DNA of 64,000 bases from VAZQ01 sp963739175 (GCA_963739175.1 CAVTZH010000009.1:682001-746000), one strand, 5' to 3'. Positions 16,734 through 26,874 are shown, counted from the first letter of the stretch. Numbers and translations: made by a program. The notes: a model not told the origin generated them from the sequence alone.

Positions 16734-19665
16734 ATGTCAGAAGGTTGCGACCCGGCCTGGAACGCCGCCTGAAGGCCGAACTGACCGGCGACGTCATGTT
16801 CGACCGCTTCAGCCGCGGCCGCTATTCCACCGACGCGTCGCACTATCAGATCATGCCGGTGGGCGTGGTGGCGCCGCGCACGATCGAGGAAGCCGGGCGG
16901 GCGATTGCGATCGCGCGGGAAGAGGGCGTTCCGGTCACGCCCCGCGGCGGTGGGACGTCGCAGTGTGGACAGACCGTCAACACGTCGCTGATCGTCGACT
17001 GCTCGACATATCTCGACAATGTAATCGAGCTCGACGTCGCCGGCCGCCGCTGCGTGGTCGAGCCCGGCATCGTGCTCGACGAATTGAACCGCCGGCTCAA
17101 GCCGCACGGCCTGTGGTTTCCGGTCGACATCTCCACCGCCTCGCGCGCCACCATCGGCGGCATGGTCGGCAACAATTCCTGCGGCGCGCGCTCGCTGCGC
17201 TACGGCAACACCCGCGAGAACGTGCTCTCGGTCGATGCGCTGCTGCCGGACGGCAACGCGTTTCACTTCGGCCCGATCGCGCCCGACCTTTCCGACGTTC
17301 CTGAAGGGCTCAAGCCCTTGGCGCGCGACCTCATGGAGATCGGCGAACGCGAAGCCGAGATGGTGAAGGCGCGCTTCCCGCAGATGCAGCGCCGTGTCGG
17401 CGGCTACAATCTCGACGCGCTCGCGCCCGGCAGGAACGACGTCAACCTCGCGCATATCCTGGTCGGCTCCGAGGGCACGCTCGGGTTCTCGACCAAGATC
17501 GAGCTCAAGCTCTCGCCGCTGCTCGGCCGCCGCGCGGTCGGCGCCTGCCACTTCGGCAGCTTCCAGAGCGCGATGGAGGCGGCGCAGCACATCGTCAAGC
17601 TCGCGCCGATTGCGGTCGAGCTGATCGACCGCACCATGCTCGGCCTCGCGCGCGACATCGCGATGTTCCAGCCGACCATCAACGCGGTGGTGCGCGGCGA
17701 GCCGGAGGCGATCCTGTTCGTCGAGTTCGGCGAGGACGATCACCGCGAGAATTTCCGCCGGCTGCTGCGGCTCTCGGAGCTGATGGGCGACCTCGGCTAT
17801 GACTGGGGCAGCACCGGCGCGCGCTGGGGCGGCGTGATCGAGGTGATGGACGCCGCGTTGCAGACGGCGATCGGCGAAGTGCGCGCCGCCGGGCTCAACG
17901 TGATGATGTCGATGAAGGACGAGGGCAAGCCGGTCTCGTTCGTCGAGGACTGCGCGGTGCCGCTCGAGCATCTCGCCGCGTACACGGCGAAGCTCACGGA
18001 GGTGTTCGAGCGCCACGGCACCCGCGGCACCTGGTACGCGCATGCCTCGGTCGGCTGCCTGCATGTGCGGCCGATCCTCAATCTGCGGCTCGAGAAGGAC
18101 GTCAAGGCGATGCGCGCGATCGCCGAAGAGGCGTTCGCGATGGTGCGCGACTACAAGGGCTCGCATTCCGGCGAGCACGGCGACGGCATCGTGCGCTCGG
18201 AATTCCACACGGTCATGTTCGGCGAGCGGCTGGTGAGCGCGTTCGAGGACGTGAAGGACCGCTTCGATCCGAACGGGGCGTTCAATCCCGGCAAGATCGT
18301 GCGCGCGCCGAAATTCGACGACCGCAACCTCTTCCGCTACGGCCCCGACTACCACGCCGACGCGCTCACGACCCATCTCGACTGGTCGGCCTATCCCGGT
18401 CAGGGCGGCGGTTTCCAGGGCGCGGTCGAGATGTGCAACAACAATGGCGCCTGCCGCGCGCTCAAGGGCGGCGTGATGTGCCCGAGCTACCGCGTCACCC
18501 GCGACGAGCGCGACGTCACCCGCGGCCGCGCCAACACGCTGCGGCTCGCGCTCACCGGACAGCTCGGGCCCGACGCGCTGGCGTCGGACGAGATGGCGGA
18601 GACGCTGAAGTATTGCGTGTCCTGCAAGGCCTGCCGGCGCGAATGCCCGACCGGCGTCGACATGGCGCGCATGAAGATCGAGGTGCAGGCGGCGCGGCTT
18701 GAAAAGCACGGGCTGTCGCTGCACGACCGGCTGGTCGGCTACCTGCCGCGCTACGCGCCGTGGGCGGCGCGGTTTCCGCGGCTTGCCAATCTGCGCGACA
18801 AGATGCCGATCGCGAAGCGGATGTCAGAGCGGCTCACGGGATTCAGCGCGCGGCGCAAGCTCCCGGCGTGGCGCAAGGACGTGTTCAATGATGACAGCGG
18901 TCGCCAAAAGAACGACGGCGCCGAAGTCGTCCTCTTCGCCGACACCTTCAATCGCTATTTCGAGCCCGAGAATCTCCACGCCGCAGTTACAGTGCTCGAG
19001 GCGGCCGGATGCCGCGTGCATCTGCCGACGCCGGTGGACCGTTCAAAGCGGCCGCTCTGTTGCGGGCGTACTTTCCTGTCGGTCGGTCTGGTCGAGCAGG
19101 CGCGGGCGGAGGCCGAGCGAACGCTTGCGGCGCTCGAGCCCTATGTCGGACGCGGCGTCGCGGTGGTCGGGCTCGAGCCGAGCTGCATCCTCGGCTTCCG
19201 CGACGAGATCCCGGCCTTGCTGAAGACCGAGGAAGCGCGCTGGCTGGCGGCGCGCGCCATGCTGTTCGAGGAATTCGTGACGCGCGAGCTCGACGCGCTG
19301 CCGCCGATGGCGTCGATCGGTCCGCGCGCGCTGCTGCACGGCCACTGCCACCAGAAATCATTCGGCCTGATGGGCCCGGTCGAGACGCGCGCTGAAGCTC
19401 GTGCCGGGGCTCGCGGTCGAGACGATCGAGTTCGAGCTGCTGCGGCATGGCCGGCGCCTTCGGCTACGGCGCCGACACCATCGACGTGTCGCTCAAGATG
19501 GGCGAGTTGTCATTGCTTCCGGCGGTGCGCAACGCGCCGGCCGATGCGATCATCGTCGCCGACGGCACTTCCTGCCGTCACCAGATCGGCGACGGCGCCG
19601 GCCGCGAAGCGCTGCATGTCGCGCGCGTGCTGGCGATGAGCGTCGAGGCCGCGCTCAAAGCTTGA
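16734..19665 (+). CDS. FAD- and Fe-S-binding 2-hydroxyacid dehydrogenase (YdiJ/GlcD-CCG fusion type; three frameshifts)
   Basis: Large oxidoreductase of about 975 residues joining an FAD-binding PCMH domain (VTPRGGGTSQCGQTVN; GGMVGNNSCGARSLRYG), an FAD-oxidase C domain (GEHGDGIVRSEFH), two Fe-S motifs (CNNNGACRALKGGVMCPSYR; YCVSCKACRRECPTGVDMA) and a C-terminal CCG domain (CCGRTFLSVG; HGHCHQKSFG; CCGMAGAFGYGA). It resembles YdiJ, which oxidises D-2-hydroxyglutarate, and D-lactate dehydrogenases. The probable start MSEGCDPAWNAA shifts frame near 16771; further breaks lie near 19386 and 19436. All are single-base and restore family sequence. It ends 11 bases inside the convergent TonB receptor gene. 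Confidence 0.88.
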
Positions 19666-22059
19666 ACCGCACGCCGGCATAGGCGGCGAACGGCGCGCCG
19701 GGGCTCAGCGTGCGCGGGTCGGTCAGGTTGAGGAACGGCACCTCGCCGGTGTCGAAGAAGGTGCCGAACGTGTAGTAGCGCTTGTTGAACACGTTCTTCA
19801 CCAGTCCGAACGCCTCCACCTTCTTGTTGACCTTCCAGGTCGTGGTCAGGTTGACCACCCAGTAGCCGGGCAGCATCGGGTTGAGGTTCGATTCATCGCC
19901 GCGCAGATATTGCCCGCTCACGGCGATGAGGTTGGCGCCGACCGTCCAGGTATCGGTGACGGCGTAGTCCGCCACCGCCTTGAAGCGGTGACGCGGGATC
20001 GACGGGATGCGATTGCCCGGCAGCACCGTGATCTCGCCGTTGATGGCGAACGGATTGTCGGGAGAGGCGAGCGTGATGGTGTCCAGGAACGTGGCGTCGA
20101 GGAAGCTGTAGGCGGCCAGCAGCGTCCAACGATCGATGCGCGCCTGCGCCGACGCTTCGAGACCCTGCCGCCGCGTGGTGCCGATGTTCTCGAACACGCC
20201 GCGGCCGGTGATTGCGCTCGGCACAGCCAGAATGTCGTCGCGGCTGTCGGTGCGGAACAGTCCGACGGTCCAGGTCAGCCGGTTGTTGCCGCCAAAGTCG
20301 TGATTGCCGCGCAGGCCGGCCTCCCAGGTCTTGCCCACCACCTGCTTCAGCGGTGGATCGGAGACCAGGAAGTTGTCGAGCAGGCATGGCCGCGCCGGAT
20401 CGGCGCAGGCGAGCTCGGATGGTGTCGGCACGCGGTTCGATTCCGAATAGCCGGCATAAGCGGTCACCTGCGGGGTGATCTTGTAGGTCGCGCCCGCGAC
20501 CGGATTGAAGCGGTGGAATTCGTGCGCGCCGTTGAGCGCGGTGCCGAGCTGGTCGTCGAGGCGGATGGAAACAAGATTGAACCGCCCGCCCGCGGTGAAT
20601 GAAAGCCGCGGTGTCAGGTCGATCGTGTTGGTGGCGTAGAGGCCGGTATAGGTGTTGGTGGTCAGAACGCTGACTGGCGCGATCGTGCCGTCCGGCTGCG
20701 AGATGATGACGCCGGTCCCGGTGACGAACAGGTCCGGGCCGATGGTGCCGAGCTCGCTCGACGCGGCGAAATTGACCCGGCCCCGATCGATGCTCGATCC
20801 GACGACGAAGTGATTGTTGCGCCCGAACACCTGGTGGGTGCTGGTGAACTGCCCGGAGCCGCCGACGGCGTCGGCCTTGGTTCGGGTGCGGTCGATCGAG
20901 CCGGGGGTGAGGCCGTTGAGGATGTTGGGCACCGGACCGCTGGCGCTGAACAGGAGGTCGTCGTCCTCTTCCAAACACAGGAAGCCGGGGAACAGCGCCG
21001 GGTCGCAGGGCAGCACCTCGCTGGTGTTGCCGTCGACGTGCTTCTGCCGGAAGCCGCGATAGTAGACGACGCCCTTGAAGTTGAGCCGGTCGCTGATGTC
21101 GTAGCTCGCGGTCGCGTTCAGGAAGTTGAGCTGGTTCTTGTAGGTCTGCGGCGTGGTGTAGACGCTGGCCCAGCGCCGGTTGAGCATCTCGACCGGCGTC
21201 GCTGCCGCCGCGCCGAACGAGTTCGACGCGCCGGTGTAGCTCAGGTGGAATTCGGAATTCTCGCCGCGGGCGCCGATGTCGGCGTAGAGCCGCCGCAGCC
21301 GCGACTCCGAGCGATCGCGCCAGCCCTTGTCGTTGAGCGCGTCGGCGGCGAAGTAGCCGGCGATGTTGCCGTACTGTTTCCCGTACTGCACCGTCGCCGC
21401 GCGGCGCCCGAACGAGCCGCCGAGCAGCTCGGCCTCGGCGCCGCTGTAGCTGAAGCCGTCCTTCATCCGGATCGAGAGCGCGCCGCCGAGCGCGTTGAGC
21501 CCGTAGATCGGGCTGTTGGGGACGAGGTCGAGACGGGCGATGGCGTATTCCGGGATGAAGTCCCAGTTGACGGTGTCGCCGAACGACTCGTTGACGCGGA
21601 CGCCGTTCTGGTAGACGGCGAGGCCTTGCGGCGTGCCGAGCGTCGGCGACGCCACGAACCCCCGATAGAAGACGTCGGGCTGAAACGGGTTCACCGCAGT
21701 GTCGCTGAGGAACACGCTCGGGACCCTTTGCTGCAGGCTGTCGGGCACGCTCGACGACCGGGCGTGATCGAAATCCTCAGGCACCAGGGTCTGCGTATTG
21801 GCGGGGACCTTGTCGCGGTCGATGGCCGAGATGTCGGTCTGCGGCTGGGGCGAGGGCTGCGTCGGTCGGGGCTGGCGGTGGCTGGGCGCGAGACGGTGCG
21901 CGGCGTGCTGATCGGCGACGTGCCGATGACATGGATATCGGGCAGTCTGATGCTGGTTTCCTGTGCCAGGGCCTCGCCGGCGATGATCAGCAGAGCGATA
22001 CCCGGCGGCAATACGCGCGTGGCGCGGCATGCCGCGCTTACTCTACCCACCATTTCCAT
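19655..22059 (-). CDS. TonB-dependent outer-membrane receptor (one frameshift)
   Basis: Outer-membrane beta-barrel of about 800 residues that imports a scarce nutrient using TonB energy. A signal peptide (GIALLIIAGEALAQ) and linker lead to the plug (DSLQQRVPSVFLSDTAVNPF; PIYGLNALGGALSIRMKDGF) and then to barrel strands through to YAGVRFKL. The frame breaks near 21880 in the Pro/Arg-rich linker after the signal peptide. It lies 41 bases downstream of an outer-membrane protein gene on the same strand, so the two are probably one transcript, below a TTGCAAATTTGCAA palindrome. The ligand is not apparent; an iron chelate or another metal complex is plausible. Confidence 0.88.
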
Positions 22060-22100
22060 CCCAAACCCGAGCCGTATGCGGCTCGTACCATTGTTATTGT

Positions 22101-22901
22101 CTACTTGCGGATCATCGGCCTCCGGATCGGTGTTGGCTCCGCTGCCGCCGTGCGCTCGCCAAAGGCGTTGAAACGTATGTTCATGCCGACCGTGATCCAG
22201 TGCGCGTTCTCGCCGAAGATGTTGCGGCCGTAGATCACGTCGAAGTCGAGATCCTCGTTGGGCTTGAACCGCACCGCGAACTGTGCCCGCGGATCGTTGG
22301 CGTGCGGTTTGTCCGGGTCGTTGTTGAAGAGCAGCCCGAACGCCTCGCCGATCAGCGAGATCTTGTCGTTCACGCTCCAGTCGAAACTGGCGCCCCAGGT
22401 GCCCCAATGCCGTTCGTTGGGAAGGTTGTAGAGCCAACCGCCGTTCAGGTTGATCTTGAAGTTTTCGACGACCTGGAAGGTCGCCGGAATGTTGACCAGG
22501 ACGTCCGCCAGCTCGTGCGTGGTGATGTTGTAGGCGGCGGCGGCGGAGAACAGCACGCCCCACTTTCCGACCCCGCCCGGAATAATGAGCGTGCGCAGCT
22601 TCACGGTCGCACCGGATTCCCACTCACCATCGGAGCGCCCGCGCACAAAGCCGAAGGTGATGTCCACGGGGCGGCCGAAATCGAACACGCATCCGGGGGA
22701 GACGACTCCGAGCCGGTCGCGGTTCGACGCGAACGATGCCCAGGAATCCACTTTGCAGTTGCCGACCGGGTCCATGTCGATGTCGTCGACCGCGACACCG
22801 CCGTTGGCGGCCAGTGCGTCGCGCGGGCAGGCAAGCAGGATCAGCAGCAGCGCTGCTGCTGCGGTACGGCATCCGTGAACGCCACCGAGTCGAAGTGACA
22901 T
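22101..22901 (-). CDS. Predicted outer-membrane beta-barrel protein, unknown ligand
   Basis: A 266-residue protein with a signal peptide (ALLLILLACPRDALAANG). The body alternates hydrophobic and polar residues as in barrel strands (VDITFGFVRGRSDGEWESGA; VVENFKINLNGGWLYN; WGASFDWSVNDKISLIGEAF) and resembles the MetA-pathway/transporter barrel group. It is upstream of the TonB receptor in the same direction. The final residues PIRRPMIRK are not a typical barrel end, so a frameshift at the very end is possible. Confidence 0.6.
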   Translation of the reverse strand: MSLRLGGVHGCRTAAAALLLILLACPRDALAANGGVAVDDIDMDPVGNCKVDSWASFASNRDRLGVVSPGCVFDFGRPVDITFGFVRGRSDGEWESGATVKLRTLIIPGGVGKWGVLFSAAAAYNITTHELADVLVNIPATFQVVENFKINLNGGWLYNLPNERHWGTWGASFDWSVNDKISLIGEAFGLLFNNDPDKPHANDPRAQFAVRFKPNEDLDFDVIYGRNIFGENAHWITVGMNIRFNAFGERTAAAEPTPIRRPMIRK

Positions 22902-22988
22902 GGTCGCCCGCCCCCGCAGGTGTGAGCGCCAGTGTCAGGCCGAATCAGGGGCAACTGCAACGGGGTAGTGGCGGTTGGCTGACCTTTA

Positions 22989-23002
22989 TTGCAAATTTGC
23001 AA
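22989..23002. promoter_or_regulatory. Perfect palindrome TTGCAAATTTGCAA, candidate Fur/Mur-type operator
   Basis: A 14-bp perfect palindrome in the 126-base gap, 88 bases upstream of the outer-membrane protein and TonB receptor pair. The TGCAA...TTGCA arrangement recalls alphaproteobacterial Fur/Mur boxes, which control metal uptake. The assignment is by resemblance only. Confidence 0.45.
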
Positions 23003-23027
23003 CAGCGATTGAGCCGCTAGGGCCACG

Positions 23028-25247
23028 CTAGAGCGGCCCGGCCAGCGTCAGGCGGACCGCCAGCGGCTCCACCGGATGCAGGTGGCGGTCGAAGGTCGCG
23101 ACGCCGGCGGGCTCGCTGGCGAGCCGGGACTCGTAATAGTACTCGATCTGGTTCGCCTTGACGTTGAACAGGTTGTAGGCGTCGAGCTGCAGCCGCATGC
23201 CGTTCTCGAAGCGGTAGCCGGCGCGCGCGTTCACCAGCGTGGTGGGCGACGAGCGCACGCTGTTGTCCTCGATCAGCGGGCGCGGTCCGAAGTAGCGCAG
23301 CTTCGCGGCGCCGAACCAGCCGGTCGCCTTGCCGATCACCACGCCGGCGCCCACGACCATGTTCGGTGAGCCCGGGATGCGGTCACCCGCCGGATCGAAA
23401 TCGGTGAAGCGGGCGCGCGTCACGGCGATGTCCAGGTCGAAGCCGAGCCAGGGCAGGGGTTGATAGTGGTTGGTCCACTCGACGCCGACGCGGCGGCTCG
23501 GGCGGCTGGCCTCGGTGGTGCCGGCGTCGCCGACGAACAGCAGTTCAGAGGCATAGTCGAGCACGAACAGCGCGAGCGAGGATTCGAGGCCGGGGACGAC
23601 CTTCGTCGTCACGCCGACTTCGGCACCTTTGGATCGCACCAGGAACGGCACCTTGTCGGCCGGCAATCCGGTGGCGGGATCGACGGTGATGACGACGCCG
23701 CGCACGTCGTTCGAGTGGAAGCCGTAGCCCGCGTTGACGAAGAACTCGGTCTTCTCGAACGGTCCGAAGATCAGGCTGAACTTCGGGCTGGCGATGAAGT
23801 CCGAGGCGTTGCCGGAGTTGAGCGGGTTGTCGCTGGCGATTTTGGCGCGGTACCAGTCGCCGCGAGCGCCGGCGACCGTGCGCACCCAGTCGGTCCAGCG
23901 GGTGGTGTTCTGGACGTAGAGCGCGATGCTGCCTTCCTGCACGTCGTCGGCGCGCACGGTGTTGAGCAACTGGCGCCGCACCGTGTTGTGCAGGCCGACA
24001 TTGATGTCGTCGTAGCGGCCCTGCACGCCGACGCGGGTCTCCGAGTCGAACGGCCCGAGCCGGCCCTTGAAGGTGTGATTGCCGTGAAATCCGAGGATGG
24101 TGCGGCTGTCGGTCTGGCTGAACTGATCGCCGTCCACCTCGTTGTTGAGGAAATAGGTGAAGTTGTTGAACAGTGTCATCGTGTAGCGGATGGCATAGGC
24201 CTCGACCTTGGTGACGCCCCAGTCGTTCAAGGTGCTGAACCGGCTCGACAGGCTGTAGCGGCTCGAACGGCCGCCATCGGTCGGATCGAGCGTGCCGAAG
24301 CGGCCGATGATCCCCTGATCGATCGCGCGCTGGGCGACCTGGTCGGTCGAGGTCCAGCGGTTGTTGTAGGCCATGCCGGTGATCGAGAAGCCTTCGAGCG
24401 CGGTGCCCTGGCTATAACGGACGACGCCGTTGATCTTCTTCATCCGGTCGGGAACGTCCCATGGGCCGTCGTAGACGGTGCCTTCGCCCGCGACCAGGAG
24501 ATTGCCGGCGCCCGCGGCGTACGACTTGATCCCGAGCGCGCGGCCGTAGCCGAACATGCCGATCGTGCCCTGCCACATCCCGGGATTCTTCGTGTCGATG
24601 TAGTCGATGTGGATCGCGCCGGCCGACGAGAAGTCGCCTTCGTCGGCGAAGTAGGGACCCTTGCGGACCCGCATCGACTGAATCAGCTCCGGGATCAGGA
24701 AGGCGATGTCGGCGTAGCCCTGGCCGTGGCCGTGGGTGCGCATGTTGACCGGCATGCCGTCGACCCAGATGGCGAGGTCGGTGCCGTGGTCGAGGTTGAA
24801 GCCGCGCAGGAAGTACTGGTTGGCTTTGCCTTCGCCGGAATGCTGCGTGACGATCAGGCCGGGCGTGATTTCCAGGAACTCGCCAGGCCGGGCGTAGGGC
24901 TGCTCGACCACGCGCTGCCCCGAGAACGTCATCTCGCTCGCTGCGTTGTCCGGATCGGTCTGGCGCGTCGCCGCCCCGATGTTCACGATGTCCGGAAGCA
25001 CGATCGACGTCGTGGCGGGAGCTTGCGTTCGCACCCCCGGCGCCGCCTTCTTCGCAGCGCCTTTCTTGACGGCCGCTTTCTGCTTTTGCTCCGGCCCCGA
25101 CACGTCCACGGCCGGGAGCTGTTGCGATGGCGGTTCGGTTGCGGGCGCGGCCGTCGATTGCGCGAAGGCGCGGTCTGGCGTCGCGCCGATCTGAACACTC
25201 AGTGCAAAAGCCGAAACCGAAACAAGCAACGACGCCCGCAACGACAT
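23028..25247 (-). CDS. TonB-dependent outer-membrane receptor, probably nickel-regulated
   Basis: Intact receptor of 739 residues. A signal peptide (LLVSVSAFALSVQIGATPDR...AFAQ) is followed by a Lys/Ala-rich linker, the plug (GEFLEITPGLIVTQHSGEGK; NQYFLRGFNLDHGTDLAIWV) and a full barrel ending in RLTLAGPL. NMRTHGHGQGYADI in the plug is a His-rich stretch that could touch metal. Upstream on the same strand are HupE and NikR, and an exact NikR operator lies about 70 bases before the start. This makes nickel, or a nickel chelate, the best guess for the ligand. A terminator separates it from hupE, so it has its own promoter. Confidence 0.92.
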   Translation of the reverse strand: MSLRASLLVSVSAFALSVQIGATPDRAFAQSTAAPATEPPSQQLPAVDVSGPEQKQKAAVKKGAAKKAAPGVRTQAPATTSIVLPDIVNIGAATRQTDPDNAASEMTFSGQRVVEQPYARPGEFLEITPGLIVTQHSGEGKANQYFLRGFNLDHGTDLAIWVDGMPVNMRTHGHGQGYADIAFLIPELIQSMRVRKGPYFADEGDFSSAGAIHIDYIDTKNPGMWQGTIGMFGYGRALGIKSYAAGAGNLLVAGEGTVYDGPWDVPDRMKKINGVVRYSQGTALEGFSITGMAYNNRWTSTDQVAQRAIDQGIIGRFGTLDPTDGGRSSRYSLSSRFSTLNDWGVTKVEAYAIRYTMTLFNNFTYFLNNEVDGDQFSQTDSRTILGFHGNHTFKGRLGPFDSETRVGVQGRYDDINVGLHNTVRRQLLNTVRADDVQEGSIALYVQNTTRWTDWVRTVAGARGDWYRAKIASDNPLNSGNASDFIASPKFSLIFGPFEKTEFFVNAGYGFHSNDVRGVVITVDPATGLPADKVPFLVRSKGAEVGVTTKVVPGLESSLALFVLDYASELLFVGDAGTTEASRPSRRVGVEWTNHYQPLPWLGFDLDIAVTRARFTDFDPAGDRIPGSPNMVVGAGVVIGKATGWFGAAKLRYFGPRPLIEDNSVRSSPTTLVNARAGYRFENGMRLQLDAYNLFNVKANQIEYYYESRLASEPAGVATFDRHLHPVEPLAVRLTLAGPL

Positions 25248-25316
25248 GCCACCCCCGTACCCAGTCCGCGCCGTCCATGGCGGCGGCGGATCCCCGCGGA
25301 AGATTTACAGCGGCAA

Positions 25317-25344
25317 GTATGATGTTGTCAAAGGAAGATCATAC
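25317..25344 (-). promoter_or_regulatory. NikR operator GTATGA-N16-TCATAC
   Basis: Both half-sites and the 16-base spacing equal the Escherichia coli nik operator consensus exactly. It lies 70 bases upstream of the TonB receptor start, and a NikR gene is 1 kb away. Nickel-bound NikR would repress the receptor when nickel is plentiful. Confidence 0.88.
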
Positions 25345-25356
25345 AAAGAGCATGCG

Positions 25357-25391
25357 CCGGTATGCGCAAGGATAAGACGTCGTCATACCGG
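25357..25391. promoter_or_regulatory. Second dyad CCGGTATG-N19-CATACCGG beside the NikR box
   Basis: A perfect 8-bp inverted repeat carrying GTATG and CATAC half-sites, but with one base more between them than a canonical NikR site. It could be a weaker NikR site, a site for another regulator, or part of the hupE transcript end. Confidence 0.4.
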
Positions 25392-25410
25392 CGGGCGCAT
25401 GCCGTGCCCA

Positions 25411-25447
25411 AAAGAAAACCGGCCGCCCGCGGGGTGCGGGCGGCCGG
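25411..25447 (-). terminator. Rho-independent terminator after hupE
   Basis: Perfect 12-bp stem (CCGGCCGCCCGC with its complement), five-base loop, followed on the minus strand by TTTTCTTTT. It ends the nikR-hupE direction before the receptor promoter. Confidence 0.9.
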
Positions 25448-25468
25448 CTTGGTTTGAGTGCGGCGATA

Positions 25469-26068
25469 TCAGATGACGGCGCGGCTCAGGATCACGAGCC
25501 CGGTGAGCGCCACCGCGCTGCCGGCGAGGCGATAGCCGAGCGGGCCCTGGGTCGCGCTGATGCGGCCGACCAGCATGCCGAACGCGACGCCCGTTGCGTG
25601 CAGCAGCGCGGTCGCCACCAGGAAGCCGGCGCCATAGACGGCGGTCGAGCCGGCGAGCGGCGCCTCGATGCCGTGGGCATAGCCGTGGAACACCGCGAAC
25701 AGCGCCACCAGCGCCATGGCCAGCGAGACCGGCGGCTTCAGCGCGAGCGCCACGATGATGCCGAGCACCACTACGGAAGCCGCGATGCCGCTTTCGACGA
25801 AGTAGAACGACACCCCGGCGACGCCGAGCAGGCCGCCCGCGGCCATGACCGCGAGGAAGGTCGCCGGAACCGCCCACAGCGCGCGTCCGCCGATCTGATA
25901 GGCGAGGATACCGACCGTCACCATCGCCAGGAGGTGGTCGAGGCCGCTGATCGGATGCAGGAAGCCGTGGATGAACCCCGAGTGCTCGCCGTGGCCGGCA
26001 TGGGCGAGGGCCACGGCCGGAGCGAGGGCCGCGGCGGCAAAGGTCAATCCCGACAGAAGTTTGCGCAT
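25469..26068 (-). CDS. hupE: HupE/UreJ family nickel/cobalt permease
   Basis: Inner-membrane protein of 199 residues with a cleavable signal (MRKLLSGLTFAAAALAPAVA) and six or more membrane helices. The family motif HPxxGxDH appears as HPISGLDHLLAM near the N-terminus, and a second histidine block reads FHGYAHGIEAPLAG. HupE and UreJ proteins import Ni2+ (or Co2+) for hydrogenase or urease. The start is fixed by AAGGAAAC before the ATG. NikR lies upstream on the same strand with a 113-base gap. No hydrogenase or urease genes are in the window. Confidence 0.93.
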   Translation of the reverse strand: MRKLLSGLTFAAAALAPAVALAHAGHGEHSGFIHGFLHPISGLDHLLAMVTVGILAYQIGGRALWAVPATFLAVMAAGGLLGVAGVSFYFVESGIAASVVVLGIIVALALKPPVSLAMALVALFAVFHGYAHGIEAPLAGSTAVYGAGFLVATALLHATGVAFGMLVGRISATQGPLGYRLAGSAVALTGLVILSRAVI

Positions 26069-26181
26069 GTTCGTTTCCTTAGCGTTCTTGAGTAAGACGT
26101 TTGATCCAAATCTGAATATCAAAGGAATTTGGTGCCCACAAGGGCGCGAAACTGGCGGGCCATGCCAGGTATTCCAGAAAT

Positions 26182-26670
26182 CTAAGCCGCCCGGCGCCGC
26201 TTCTTGCCGGAATGCCGGTGCGGATGGTTGTGGGTGGTGCCGTCCGCATGGGTGTGCGGCTTGATCATGACGTCCGTGGGCACCAGCACGACGCGGCCAT
26301 GGCGCACGCCGCGCTCGGCGATCACGTGCTCGGCGAAATGCTGCACCTGGTCGGCCTTGCCGCGCAGGATCGTCACCTCCATGCAGTTGTCATGGTCGAG
26401 ATGCGCATGCATGGAGGCGAGCGACAATTCGTGATGGTCGTGGAAGGTGTCGGCCAGCCGCTTGGCCAATTGGCGCGCATGGTGATCGTAGACGTAGACC
26501 AGCGCCGCCACGCAGTCGCGATGCTTGTCGATCGACTCCGCCGCCTGCCGGATGCCGGCGCGCGCCAGGTCGCGGATCGCCTCCGAGCGATTCTGGTAGC
26601 CGCGGGCCTCGATGATGCGATCGAGCTCGGTCATGAGCTCGTCGTCGATGGTGATGGTCACGCGCTGCAT
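26182..26670 (-). CDS. nikR: Nickel-responsive transcriptional regulator NikR
   Basis: A 162-residue ribbon-helix-helix regulator with a C-terminal ACT-like nickel domain. The DNA-binding part is MQRVTITIDDELMTELDRII with GYQNRSEAIRDLAR. The high-affinity site residues map to His77, His88, His90 and Cys96 (MHAHLDHDNCMEV), equivalent to E. coli H76, H87, H89 and C95. An added C-terminal tail rich in His (HTHADGTTHNHPHRHSG) and then basic residues is unusual and could bind extra metal. The exact operator at 25.3 kb points to the TonB receptor as a target. Confidence 0.94.
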   Translation of the reverse strand: MQRVTITIDDELMTELDRIIEARGYQNRSEAIRDLARAGIRQAAESIDKHRDCVAALVYVYDHHARQLAKRLADTFHDHHELSLASMHAHLDHDNCMEVTILRGKADQVQHFAEHVIAERGVRHGRVVLVPTDVMIKPHTHADGTTHNHPHRHSGKKRRRAA

Positions 26671-26741
26671 GGGATGTTCCCGGCCGGTGGGTTCAGTCAG
26701 CGCGGTTGTAGTTCGTAATTCGCTTGCGGCCAACGCATATC

Positions 26742-26783
26742 CCCAAAAGCAAACCCGCCCGGACGGGATGGGTCCAGGCGGGT
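26742..26783 (-). terminator. Terminator after the small secreted protein gene
   Basis: Stem ACCCGCCTGGAC/GTCCGGGCGGGT with a short loop, then TTTGCTTTTGG on the minus strand, 92 bases after the stop of the gene at 26.9 kb. Confidence 0.8.
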
Positions 26784-26874
26784 CGCTTTGACCGACGCGG
26801 GGGTGGATGGGGGCGCACGCGCCGATCGCAACTCTCAGTCCCGAAGGACAAATCTCAGCTGCGAGGAACGATCC

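Noticed and set aside
19655..19665. Overlap of the dehydrogenase and TonB receptor genes as a sign of an annotation error
   Set aside because: Both C-termini are conserved family ends (VEAALKA and YAGVRFKL). An 11-base convergent overlap is plausible.
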